This document shows, in pieces, positions 19,416 to 27,990 of a stretch of DNA of 37,662 nucleotides (the stretch's first letter is position 1; each line of letters starts with the position of its first letter). Where the stretch lies: the NCBI GenBank assembly GCA_947311825.1, contig CAMZLY010000074.1, positions 1-37,662 of the forward strand, written 5' to 3'. Made by a program: the position numbers and the translations under genes. The notes below the pieces were generated by a model. The model saw nothing but the letters and a program-made list of their open reading frames with translations, ran no database searches and had not been told where the DNA came from. Source of the DNA: an uncultured bacterium. GTDB lineage: Bacteria > Verrucomicrobiota > Kiritimatiellia > UBA8416 > CAMZLY01.

Positions 19416-19543
19416 TCATTAAATAGTCCTGTCATTAAATAATTCTGTCATTAAATAATTCTGTCATTAAATAATTCTGTCATTAAATAGTCCTGTCATT
19501 AAATAATTCTGTCATTAAATAATTCTGTCATTAAATAGTCCTG
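19416..19543. repeat. Tandem repeat, eight 16-bp units
   Basis: Eight contiguous copies of TCATTAAATARTYCTG in perfect phase. There are only two unit versions: B (AGTCC) and A (AATTC), in the order B A A A B A A B. A degenerate half unit (ATAATTCTC) precedes the array. The array lies between the ends of two convergent transcription units. No ORF crosses it convincingly. The regular alternation suggests recent slippage or gene conversion. Confidence 0.97.
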
Positions 19544-19629
19544 TCAAACATCCCCATATCCATACCCAGCCTGCAATGCTTTACTTAGCAATGCAGACCA
19601 GCTATTAACTATTCACTGTTCACTATTAG

Positions 19630-22600
19630 TTATTTAACGTTCACCCTTAAACGATAGAAGCCTTTGAATTGACTAGCACCATCACTAACACTTACAGGTG
19701 CTGTTGTATCACCATAACTGACAACTGAACCTACCTCAGTCCAATTGACAAAATCAGCACTACGTTCTAGTACATAATTGAGATCAACTGACTGAGAATT
19801 ACTAAAAGTACCCCATTTAATAACAGGCTCACCGTTAGTGCCTAATGCGATATCGGTAATGAAAACTTCACTTACCTCATTACTATTAACAGGACTTGAC
19901 CCGGCTGCAATTTCCATTAAATCGCCAACGCCATCACCATCACTATCATCACTCTTAAGCCCAGTACCAAATGCAATTTCTATTGCATCAGACAAGCCAT
20001 CACCATCAGTATCAGAACTATATGGATTAGAATCATAACCATATTCATCAACCAGCATTACCCCATCACCATCAACATCAGAAGCTAATGTAACAAAATC
20101 ACCATCTCCCTGAAGCGAAACTGGACGACCTTCCCAATCCCAACCATCAGGCACGTTATTATTATCAGTATCATGATCACGAATCAAAATACTAACATCT
20201 GTAACCAAATCATTAGCAGATAAATCAACCACACCTACATTATAGATATCAGCCCTAAATTCATATCTACTCCCAAGGCTAGGATCTCTATAAATACCCT
20301 GTGGTTCCCATTCGTCAGCTGAATGATTATCATTAAGATCAATATACGCAACCAAATAATATTTAGCATCTTGTAGTCCAGTAATTGTAAATGAGCTTAA
20401 TGAGTTTGTCACAACTATACGACCATCCTCCATTGTCGAGGTTTTTAATGCACGATATGCACTAACAACGATATTATCGGTAGAAGAACGTCCATAATAC
20501 ATTATATTTCCCTTTATTGTAGGAGTTAACGGCACATTGTTTGTTACATTCTCAATATCCAAAGCAAATGTTTCCGTTGGTGTCCAAGAACCTGCTGAAC
20601 CATTATTCTGCACCGGACGTACACGCCAATTAAAGTTACCGTTAACAAATCCGCCGGAACCGAACAAACTACGAGTATCAACCGCCAGCGGCATCTTAAT
20701 AGTATAATTTCCAGCTGCATCCTGAAATGGAGCTGCAATAACTTTCTGGTTTACCCAAGCCGCACCTTCCGGCCAGTACTGTATCTCGAACCTTGGTATT
20801 CTGTTATTTAATGCAGCATTCCAACTGAACTGGAAAACCTGATGAACAACAACATCACCATTTTTAGGTGAAATAATATTCAAACTTGGTAGTGACCATA
20901 TTGGAATATGAATATTTCCGTTAGTTATTACTTGATCATACTGCGAACTACCATAAGTCGCTTTCCATGAATAATTTGCAGGCGGCAACCCGAATTCATA
21001 ATTGGTAGCGGTAAGGCTAGTGGCTTCATAATAATCCTGCGAACAGAAAAACAACTCAGAACTATGCTCCTGGAATACTAAATTATTCGTTATTAATTGA
21101 GTCAAATGCCAACTTCTATCTGAATTAACCCATTTTTGTAACACATCCACTCCTGTATCATCATTTCTTATGGTAACAAGTGCAGCCGGCAGATTATTCG
21201 GTTGTATCCAGCTAAATGAAGGATAATATGGAATATTACTCTGAACTTTTATATTCAACTCAACATCCTCAACATCACCATAAGTCATATTAAACGGTCC
21301 GGCTATAGCATACGGGAATCCTGGTTTAAATGCCTCATACTCTTCATTAGAAATATATGCAAATAAATATATTGAATCACCCGGCACCCCTATTGAATCT
21401 CTACTATCAAACGTAATGAGATTACCGTAAAATTTAGTTTTCAAAGCAAAAGGCTCACTGTTCATATCTTTAGATTTATATGCTAACACTTGGTACATTC
21501 CAGGTTTCTGATTATATATAGCTCCATTAAACTTCAATAAACCACTTATACGTCTTATAACAGGACGATTTCGATAATTCGTAGGGTCAGTACCAGCAAG
21601 ATACTCCGACTGATTGTTCCAGCCATCACCATCAGTATCAGCAGTACGATTGTAGTAATAACGATCTAAGCCTGTATAGCCAGATTCCCAACCATCAGGT
21701 AGATTATCCGTATCATCATATAATTCACCAATTGTTAGTGAATTTGAGGCCGAAAGGCGATAATAATCACTAATTCCATTCGTTGTTGAACTAAACAGCC
21801 AAGGATTAAGAGGTATACTGTTATTCTTCCAAGCAAAGTATTCATATAAATTTATTAATCCATCTTCATCAGGATCATCATAAGCACCGCCAGTAGCACT
21901 TCCGTCAAATGGATCAAATCCATACCTAGTCTCCCAGTCATCATCAATACCATCACCATCAGTATCAAATGGGGCAGTACCAAGACCGCCACCATCCCAT
22001 AATACAACATCCTCATCAGCCTGGGCATTGCCAAGCGGCAACAAATCAGGATAAATAGCTGTACCTCCATACGAAGTTAAAGGTCCCTTCAGGTGGGGGT
22101 GGCGTTCTCCGCACGACCTTGTTCCAGTAACATATATCATTCTGTAAGGATTGCTAGTATTGGGATATTCAACAACATAACTAGTTGTTACAACATTATT
22201 AGAGCCAACAACATTAGTAACAACTACTGATGTTGCCGTTATAATAGAATCCAATGCAGGACTTGCTGCACCATGCCCAGCTAAATTGTCAATCCAAGGC
22301 ACATACATATAATCTGTATAAACAGTACTTTTATCTGCCGCACTTGCCCACCAAGGAATCGAGATATAACCTGCAGGTCGCCCGTTAAGCAAACTAAATC
22401 CATCAGGAGCAATAGGGCTATGATCAGGATCCGGCAAATCATCAAATGAAAATACATAACGCATCTGAGGCGATAGCACATTTGTTATTGATGCTGCAAC
22501 TTCTTTTCTTGTATAACGATGCGTCATACTAGAGCGAATATCACCGTCTTCACGTTCACCATTCCAAAGATGTACCTGATCAACCCAACCGGTAAATCTA

Positions 22601-25600
22601 CTGTGTAGATCAGGAGCAGTATGTGCTCCTCCAGCAGCTGGCCCAGTTAAAATACTTGCACCATCAACCCATCCGGCAGGATTATTATCACCGGCACCTA
22701 CCGTAACTACCATAGGTACAAGTATACCAATAGACAAGCCACTACCTTCCGAACCATACCAATCTGTCTGTGGAATAATTGATGATGGCGTCGCAGCAAC
22801 TATCTCTCCATTAACAAACAATTTGAGTATACCTACCCATTGTCCATCAGACTGATAATCACCACCATAAGTAGCCGACAAGTGAGTCCACTCATTAGCG
22901 ACCAAAGTGACATCTGAAGGAGCTTTAATATCAACAAAAATACTACTTTCTCCAGCCCCGTCATATCCCGCAAATGGATGACCATCCTTATCAATACCCA
23001 ATACACAGTTACGACGTAATGTTATCCCTGAACCACTTTGTTGATTTCCTTCTGGGAATAACCCTGCTCGTTCCACAATAATCTGCTCAGATCCCGAAGC
23101 AGGATTTACAGGAAGAACCCAGCTTTCTATGGTAAATGTACGCATATCAGCAGTTTTTTTATGCGAAACAGGTGCCATCATCCTTGCTGCAGAATTTCCA
23201 TCCAAATAAAGAGCACGTCTCTTTATCGGAGTCTGACTTTCCAAAGGATCAGTAACCCCTGGGCTTATCGGTCCACCTACTAATTCAGCATGATCGGCAA
23301 GATTATCATTGTCTGTATCAAACCCCTCCTCAATCTCAAACGAATAAATATAATGAGGTGGAGCTGCAAGTAGATCTAGAACATTTTGATCCCAATACCA
23401 ATATTCATTATCATAAAATCCACCAAGCCAATATTGACTATTTACCCAACTCTCTGGCAAACTTGTATCGGTAATCCATTCAGGGCTTGGGTCAGTATGG
23501 TAATGTGGAACTGTTCCATTAGGTTGTGCCGACTCATAAATATTTGGAATTTCATCCTGATCAACATCTATTGAGGGATGTCCCGAAACCCAAGGATAAA
23601 GTTTCAAATCAGGAACACCAGAAATAGGATTTTTATTCTGATCTATATGTGGAAAGGATCCAGAAAAACCGCCAACCGTTTTACTATACACAATATCAAC
23701 TAACCCGTAAAGCGGATTTAACCCATGAAATACTTCCCAATAATCATCCATATCATCACTATCAGTATCTACTGATGTAGGATCTGCAGTTGAATACATT
23801 ATTAGACCTGGCAGTGGCTCAGCAGCTGTAATAAAATTCCAAGGTATCTTATGCCACTCAGGTCCTATTTTATAAACATTATCTCCTTCATGTGGACGAC
23901 GTCCTCCTGGTCCTGTAAACCACTCTCCACCATTTGACAAATTTTCATTAAAGAAGTCAAACGGATCATCACTTACTGTGAAATTAACCCAAGCAGGATC
24001 ACCATTATTATATAAATATTGCCACATAGGAACCGAACCTATCATATATTCTTGATAATTTAATAAACCATCACCATCAGCATCCCCGCTTGCATCTTTT
24101 AGAGTTCCAGAAACTCCTCCAAACCAATGTGTTACATTAGTAACTGTTATATTATTACCATCCTTTTCATAATGAATAATATTTGTCATAGCGTTATCAG
24201 CATCATAAATACCAGCATAATATGCCTCCCAACCATCCGGCATATGATCTTGGTCAGTATCAGCAGTTGTTGGGGTTAATCCACCATTTTCAAATGTTTG
24301 CTCACCATTATTGAATGTCAGTTTCTCTTCACCATCCCAAATCTGATCACCATCAGTATCAACATCCCACGGGTCAGTTGGCTGCGACTTATTGTACCAT
24401 CCAACAACATGCTCAAGGCTGGGAAAATTTGTAGAAGATGTTGCAAAACTGTTAAATTCCTCAAAACACGTCAAACCGTCTTTCTTTGTTGTTGGAGGAT
24501 TATCAAAACTCTTGGTATTATCTTCATCATGAGATGCATCAGTGGCATCTTTACCATCCAAATTAACATAAAGCTCCCATCCATCCCAAATGCCATCATT
24601 GTCAGAATCAACTGAATTAGGCATTGTTGAAATATCATCAGGATCAAATGGAACTATTGCCGCATAACCACGTCGACCAATAAGCTCCTCATAATTAACA
24701 AACTCTTCGGTATTCACCTTATCCGTTGAATTAGGGATATAATTATTATACCAATACCCTGTTTTAGGATTAAATCCATGTGCAAGATATACATTATAAT
24801 GTTTATTTGACCCATCATTTGCATACCAGTCATAATCAGGATTTTCATCACCATCAGGTACGAGATGCCCATATGTGATTTGACTCCACGGGTCATAACC
24901 AAATGCCATTTCCCAGCCATCAGGCATACGGTCACCATCCGTGTCCCATAAAAATGGATTTGTACAACGTCTACGCTCGGGATAAACTCTGCGATCAAGT
25001 GGAGAAACAGAATCCTGCCATGCATTATACTCCATGGCATCTGTCAACCAATCACCAATTTTCCCCGTCACGGGATCGTAAATCAAATCATTATCAGCCT
25101 GTGCATTTTCACTAGCTCCTACTGCCGGATTAAAATGCCGTTCAGCAGGCCACGGTGCAACAAAATTGGTAACAGCAACACCATTTGTTAAAACATAAAC
25201 CCTGCTGATCTCGCCGCTATGTAACCTCTGCCAACGATCCCAGTCGTATTCAAATCCATCATCAAAACCATCCCCTGAAGAATCACTGCCATAACTTTCT
25301 GAATCTGTTTTATCCGAACGACTCTGATCGCCGGTATCTTCAATTCTTGGCGTATAACGGGCAACTGGCTTAGTAATAGTTCCATAAGCTATCAGAGGCC
25401 ATTCTCCAGGTAATTCACCATCCGGACCAGTATATTCTTCAATATTTATCAACCCGCTTATTAGCGGTGCTTCCGACATTTCATAGCCGCTGTTTGTACT
25501 CCAATGATAATCACCATCCGGGTTTCCACTTTCTGAATATACACCGTGCCTATTTACAACCGCCAATGCGTTAAATTGAACTCCGTCACCACCAGATACC

Positions 25601-26967
25601 ACATTTGTACCGGCACTACCATCAGAATTATTTAAAATATAATTATATTCATAACCATCATCCATACCATCACCATCACTATCGGCATTAATTGGACTTG
25701 CCTCTACATCCACCATACTCGCATTGGTAATAACAACATGCGAAATATTATATTCAGTAATGTTGTTTAGTCCATCATTATCAGGATCCCCGTATGCACC
25801 ATTATCTCCCGTGGGGTCTGTAGAATCCAAGCCATATGCTGCCTCCCACAAGTCCGGCAAGCCATCTTTATCACTATCAGCAATTACTTTGTCAAATAAC
25901 GCAGTAATGTCCTTCGCATCATTAACAAGTACGTTAATAATTTTATCTGCGGCAGCTCCCGGCGGCACTCCTGCACCGCTCCAACCTTGAAAAGTCTCAC
26001 CCCCGCCCTCAAATGCTTCCAACTGCAAAGTTGTGCCTACTTCATGCCATTTTGAGCTATCATCACCTACATAACTCCAACCAGCCGGAGAACGTGTTAT
26101 ATGAGAGTTATTATTAGAGCTTATAACCGTAACTTTTACCCGATAATCAGTGCGCCAATTAAATGTTACCGTAGAATCATTTGTTATTGCGAAGGAACCG
26201 GTATCCAGGTTTCCTGATGCAGGAGCACTTCCTGTACCAATATACCCATTCTCATAAGCGCGTTTTTCAGGATTAATTATATATTCAGCATGTTCAATTT
26301 TAGACGAAAGATAACTATTATAAGGATATGAATGTACCCCAATCCCCGGCACCAGATCACCTACAATTTCACCATCACTGTTCTGTGAATATATTACAAG
26401 ATTAAAGGATGGTCTATAAAAATTAGCAGAAACAGTCATATCAGAAGTCATAACAATATTTGTTGTCGCATCAACACCACTAATACCACCACTCCAATGG
26501 GAAAATAGGCCATCAGCATCAGGTACGGCAATTAACTCAACATTTTCGTTATAAGTTGCCGTATAAGTGGTTGAATTAGGAGTGCCGGCAACGGTTATAC
26601 TTCCATTACCGGTATGATTTGCTGTTAAAACCGGCTGAATTGGCTGAAAGTTGGCAGTAACTACAAAAATATCATTAGAATCGCTATTTGATAAAACCAC
26701 ATACGTATTAGTACTTGTTTTAACACCTATTACAGAGTCACGTGGTGTAGCACCCCAATCAACAAACTCATACCCAGCATCCGGTGTTGCAACTATAGGA
26801 AAAAACTGAGCAGTCTGTAATCCAGCAGGTGATACCGTACCATTCCCACCTGTAACCATATAAGTTTTAAATTGCCCAAAAGCTAACACCGGCATCAACA
26901 ACAACGCCATAACCACACCCCAGCCATGACGACCGAACATATTACCAGTTTTCTTTATGTTTTTCAT
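19630..26967 (-). CDS. Giant exported TSP3-repeat / LamG-like protein
   Basis: 2445 aa. The signal peptide has a basic start, hydrophobic MALLLMPVLA and cleavage near AFG (residue 31). Then come divergent InlB-type B-repeats (about 35-110, 112-185 and a later one near 280-355: GYEFVDWGATP, GLFSHWSGG, TFQGWSGAG). Many thrombospondin type 3 segments of the form DxDGDGxxDxWE follow from about 363 through the protein (Ca-binding Asp loops). Other parts are a LamG/concanavalin-like domain (about 1245-1475), an Fn3-like segment (about 2025-2120) and three close TSP3 loops (about 2295-2357). The C-terminus (about 2365-2445; YVLERSADFVNWTEV ... FYRLRV) resembles that of the 1744-aa subtilase. No PEP-CTERM or LPXTG tail. 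It is probably a secreted or cell-surface adhesin, second gene of a sigma-54 operon. Confidence 0.9.
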   Translation of the reverse strand: MKNIKKTGNMFGRHGWGVVMALLLMPVLAFGQFKTYMVTGGNGTVSPAGLQTAQFFPIVATPDAGYEFVDWGATPRDSVIGVKTSTNTYVVLSNSDSNDIFVVTANFQPIQPVLTANHTGNGSITVAGTPNSTTYTATYNENVELIAVPDADGLFSHWSGGISGVDATTNIVMTSDMTVSANFYRPSFNLVIYSQNSDGEIVGDLVPGIGVHSYPYNSYLSSKIEHAEYIINPEKRAYENGYIGTGSAPASGNLDTGSFAITNDSTVTFNWRTDYRVKVTVISSNNNSHITRSPAGWSYVGDDSSKWHEVGTTLQLEAFEGGGETFQGWSGAGVPPGAAADKIINVLVNDAKDITALFDKVIADSDKDGLPDLWEAAYGLDSTDPTGDNGAYGDPDNDGLNNITEYNISHVVITNASMVDVEASPINADSDGDGMDDGYEYNYILNNSDGSAGTNVVSGGDGVQFNALAVVNRHGVYSESGNPDGDYHWSTNSGYEMSEAPLISGLINIEEYTGPDGELPGEWPLIAYGTITKPVARYTPRIEDTGDQSRSDKTDSESYGSDSSGDGFDDGFEYDWDRWQRLHSGEISRVYVLTNGVAVTNFVAPWPAERHFNPAVGASENAQADNDLIYDPVTGKIGDWLTDAMEYNAWQDSVSPLDRRVYPERRRCTNPFLWDTDGDRMPDGWEMAFGYDPWSQITYGHLVPDGDENPDYDWYANDGSNKHYNVYLAHGFNPKTGYWYNNYIPNSTDKVNTEEFVNYEELIGRRGYAAIVPFDPDDISTMPNSVDSDNDGIWDGWELYVNLDGKDATDASHDEDNTKSFDNPPTTKKDGLTCFEEFNSFATSSTNFPSLEHVVGWYNKSQPTDPWDVDTDGDQIWDGEEKLTFNNGEQTFENGGLTPTTADTDQDHMPDGWEAYYAGIYDADNAMTNIIHYEKDGNNITVTNVTHWFGGVSGTLKDASGDADGDGLLNYQEYMIGSVPMWQYLYNNGDPAWVNFTVSDDPFDFFNENLSNGGEWFTGPGGRRPHEGDNVYKIGPEWHKIPWNFITAAEPLPGLIMYSTADPTSVDTDSDDMDDYWEVFHGLNPLYGLVDIVYSKTVGGFSGSFPHIDQNKNPISGVPDLKLYPWVSGHPSIDVDQDEIPNIYESAQPNGTVPHYHTDPSPEWITDTSLPESWVNSQYWLGGFYDNEYWYWDQNVLDLLAAPPHYIYSFEIEEGFDTDNDNLADHAELVGGPISPGVTDPLESQTPIKRRALYLDGNSAARMMAPVSHKKTADMRTFTIESWVLPVNPASGSEQIIVERAGLFPEGNQQSGSGITLRRNCVLGIDKDGHPFAGYDGAGESSIFVDIKAPSDVTLVANEWTHLSATYGGDYQSDGQWVGILKLFVNGEIVAATPSSIIPQTDWYGSEGSGLSIGILVPMVVTVGAGDNNPAGWVDGASILTGPAAGGAHTAPDLHSRFTGWVDQVHLWNGEREDGDIRSSMTHRYTRKEVAASITNVLSPQMRYVFSFDDLPDPDHSPIAPDGFSLLNGRPAGYISIPWWASAADKSTVYTDYMYVPWIDNLAGHGAASPALDSIITATSVVVTNVVGSNNVVTTSYVVEYPNTSNPYRMIYVTGTRSCGERHPHLKGPLTSYGGTAIYPDLLPLGNAQADEDVVLWDGGGLGTAPFDTDGDGIDDDWETRYGFDPFDGSATGGAYDDPDEDGLINLYEYFAWKNNSIPLNPWLFSSTTNGISDYYRLSASNSLTIGELYDDTDNLPDGWESGYTGLDRYYYNRTADTDGDGWNNQSEYLAGTDPTNYRNRPVIRRISGLLKFNGAIYNQKPGMYQVLAYKSKDMNSEPFALKTKFYGNLITFDSRDSIGVPGDSIYLFAYISNEEYEAFKPGFPYAIAGPFNMTYGDVEDVELNIKVQSNIPYYPSFSWIQPNNLPAALVTIRNDDTGVDVLQKWVNSDRSWHLTQLITNNLVFQEHSSELFFCSQDYYEATSLTATNYEFGLPPANYSWKATYGSSQYDQVITNGNIHIPIWSLPSLNIISPKNGDVVVHQVFQFSWNAALNNRIPRFEIQYWPEGAAWVNQKVIAAPFQDAAGNYTIKMPLAVDTRSLFGSGGFVNGNFNWRVRPVQNNGSAGSWTPTETFALDIENVTNNVPLTPTIKGNIMYYGRSSTDNIVVSAYRALKTSTMEDGRIVVTNSLSSFTITGLQDAKYYLVAYIDLNDNHSADEWEPQGIYRDPSLGSRYEFRADIYNVGVVDLSANDLVTDVSILIRDHDTDNNNVPDGWDWEGRPVSLQGDGDFVTLASDVDGDGVMLVDEYGYDSNPYSSDTDGDGLSDAIEIAFGTGLKSDDSDGDGVGDLMEIAAGSSPVNSNEVSEVFITDIALGTNGEPVIKWGTFSNSQSVDLNYVLERSADFVNWTEVGSVVSYGDTTAPVSVSDGASQFKGFYRLRVNVK

Positions 26968-27084
26968 AATTACTCTTCCTTTTTTATTAGTTAATATTTC
27001 AAAATCATTTTGCCACTATTTTTATTTTTAATCATTTTGCCATGCCCTCCGTAGCAAGCGAAGCGCGAAGGATGGGTCAGTAAA
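26968..27084. repeat. Intergenic segment with three copies of AATCATTTTGCC and a palindromic element
   Basis: AATCATTTTGCC occurs at 27003-27014, 27030-27041 and 27083-27094. The last copy contains the TGA stop of the coiled-coil gene. Between the second and third lies a GC-rich semi-palindrome (27045-27076, CCCTCC ... GGATGGG with internal GCGAAGCGCG). The arrangement looks like an element insertion next to a short duplicated 3' end. The segment separates the coiled-coil gene from the giant gene within one operon. Confidence 0.65.
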
Positions 27085-27537
27085 TCATTTTGCCGTGGCT
27101 TTTTTTCCCAAAGAAATCCTTTTTTCTTTTATCGCAAACAACTCCTTACGTAAAGCGTCATATTTATCTGCAAGCTCTTCGCGCCTTTTTACCCATCCGC
27201 CCATATCTTTACTTTTTTCTATGGTAAGCTTTTCAACTTTTGCCCGCAACTTACTGATTTCTTCATTTAAAGCCTTAATTTCCGGATCATTTTTCACAAT
27301 CTTAGATTTTTCCATTCTCATACTGGTAAGAACTTTAAATAACTCAGCTGAAACCGTTTTTGACTCAGACATTAATTTGGACTCTAGGACATTTAGCTCG
27401 TTTATATCATTTGGTATTTCTATTGTTGCAGCCTTATCACCCTGCACCTCTTCCCCCGCCATAACTACACGAGCCACCGTCAACGTCATAACCATCGCCA
27501 CACCAAAAATCATATAACCTCTAAACTGCTTATTCAT
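27085..27537 (-). CDS. Small exported coiled-coil protein B
   Basis: 150 aa from the ATG at 27537, which has AAGGA about 9 nt upstream. The longer 190-aa reading has an N-terminus without a sensible signal peptide and runs close to the promoter. Signal peptide: MNKQFRGYMIFGVAMVMTL, with cleavage near VMA (about residue 27). The mature part is almost wholly helical and charged (Glu/Lys heptads, about 40-150), with no catalytic motif. It has no strong match I recognise; the size and shape resemble Skp/OmpH-type periplasmic helper proteins. It precedes the 2445-aa protein by 117 nt in the same operon, mirroring coiled-coil protein A before the subtilase. Confidence 0.8.
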   Translation of the reverse strand: MNKQFRGYMIFGVAMVMTLTVARVVMAGEEVQGDKAATIEIPNDINELNVLESKLMSESKTVSAELFKVLTSMRMEKSKIVKNDPEIKALNEEISKLRAKVEKLTIEKSKDMGGWVKRREELADKYDALRKELFAIKEKRISLGKKATAK

Positions 27538-27653
27538 TTTCTTTTCCTTATCATATACGTACTTTTTATTTCCTAATAACTCTTGGTCGAGACAACCAAC
27601 ACTACAAAAACTAGTAACTAGTAACAAATAACTTCTATCTGCAATCAATAATC

Positions 27654-27668
27654 GCAATCACCGTGCCA
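27654..27668 (-). promoter_or_regulatory. Sigma-54 (-24/-12) promoter of the coiled-coil B / giant operon
   Basis: The minus strand reads TTGGCACGGTGATTGCGA, matching TGGCACG-N4-TTGC exactly, with 10 bases between the GG and the GC. The predicted transcription start near 27642 gives a leader of about 105 nt to the ATG at 27537. A near-identical element drives the sister operon at 33996-34010. Confidence 0.85.
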
Positions 27669-27760
27669 ACTATCTATTATTTATTCAACACACGTAATAA
27701 CAACATCTTACGCACAATCATCCCTTATTTCCAATAACCTACACCTACACTCAACCTCTT

Positions 27761-27779
27761 ATAATGCGTGCATTATGCG
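27761..27779. promoter_or_regulatory. Candidate upstream activator site for the sigma-54 promoter
   Basis: ATAATGC-GT-GCATTAT is a 7-bp inverted repeat, overlapping GCATTATGCG (27770-27779). The reverse complement of that 10-mer, CGCATAATGC, also occurs at 34178-34187 upstream of the other sigma-54 promoter. It lies about 95-112 bp upstream of the -24 element, a usual distance for an enhancer site. Binding is not shown. Confidence 0.4.
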
Positions 27780-27818
27780 TACATAAACATTCCATCGCAA
27801 TCGCACTACTTATTCATT

Positions 27819-27948
27819 CACAAATCTTGCAGCGTTGGCTCTACGAGCCAAAAACGCTTAATCTTAAACTCACATTCTCGCACAAAACTTGTAGCGTTGG
27901 CTCTATGAGCCAAAAAACGCTTAATATATCTCAAATTCTCGCACAAAC
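27819..27948. repeat. 62-bp tandem duplication carrying a hairpin (two copies)
   Basis: Copy 1 (27819-27880) and copy 2 (27881-27941) are near identical, followed by a partial third start (CACAAAC). Each contains an inverted repeat AGCGTTGGCTC ... GAGCCAA-AAA-CGCT (27831-27858 and 27893-27921) that could form a stem-loop. It lies between the subtilase gene end and the next operon's promoter region, where it could block read-through. Short ORFs that cross it are not believable. Confidence 0.8.
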
Positions 27949-27990
27949 AACCATTCACCCAGCCAACAGCTTCGCAGTTAGGCGGGCAAG

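Larger units (their letters stand above)
19206..19629. other. Intergenic region between convergent units
   Basis: A 424-nt stretch between the end of the D-2-hydroxyacid dehydrogenase gene (+) and the end of the 2445-aa protein gene (-). It holds the imperfect palindrome and the 16-bp array listed separately. The remainder near 19550-19629 is AT-rich with no gene; repeated ATTCACTGTTCACTATTAG-like words occur just before the stop of the giant gene. Confidence 0.7.
27538..27990. other. Regulatory intergenic region between the two surface-protein operons
   Basis: 453 nt containing, from left to right, the leader of coiled-coil gene B, the sigma-54 promoter, the palindromic candidate activator site and the tandem 62-bp hairpin repeats just after the subtilase stop. 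No further gene is supported. Confidence 0.7.

Noticed and set aside
19416-19543. CRISPR array
   Set aside because: The 16-bp units are directly adjacent without spacers and there are no cas genes.
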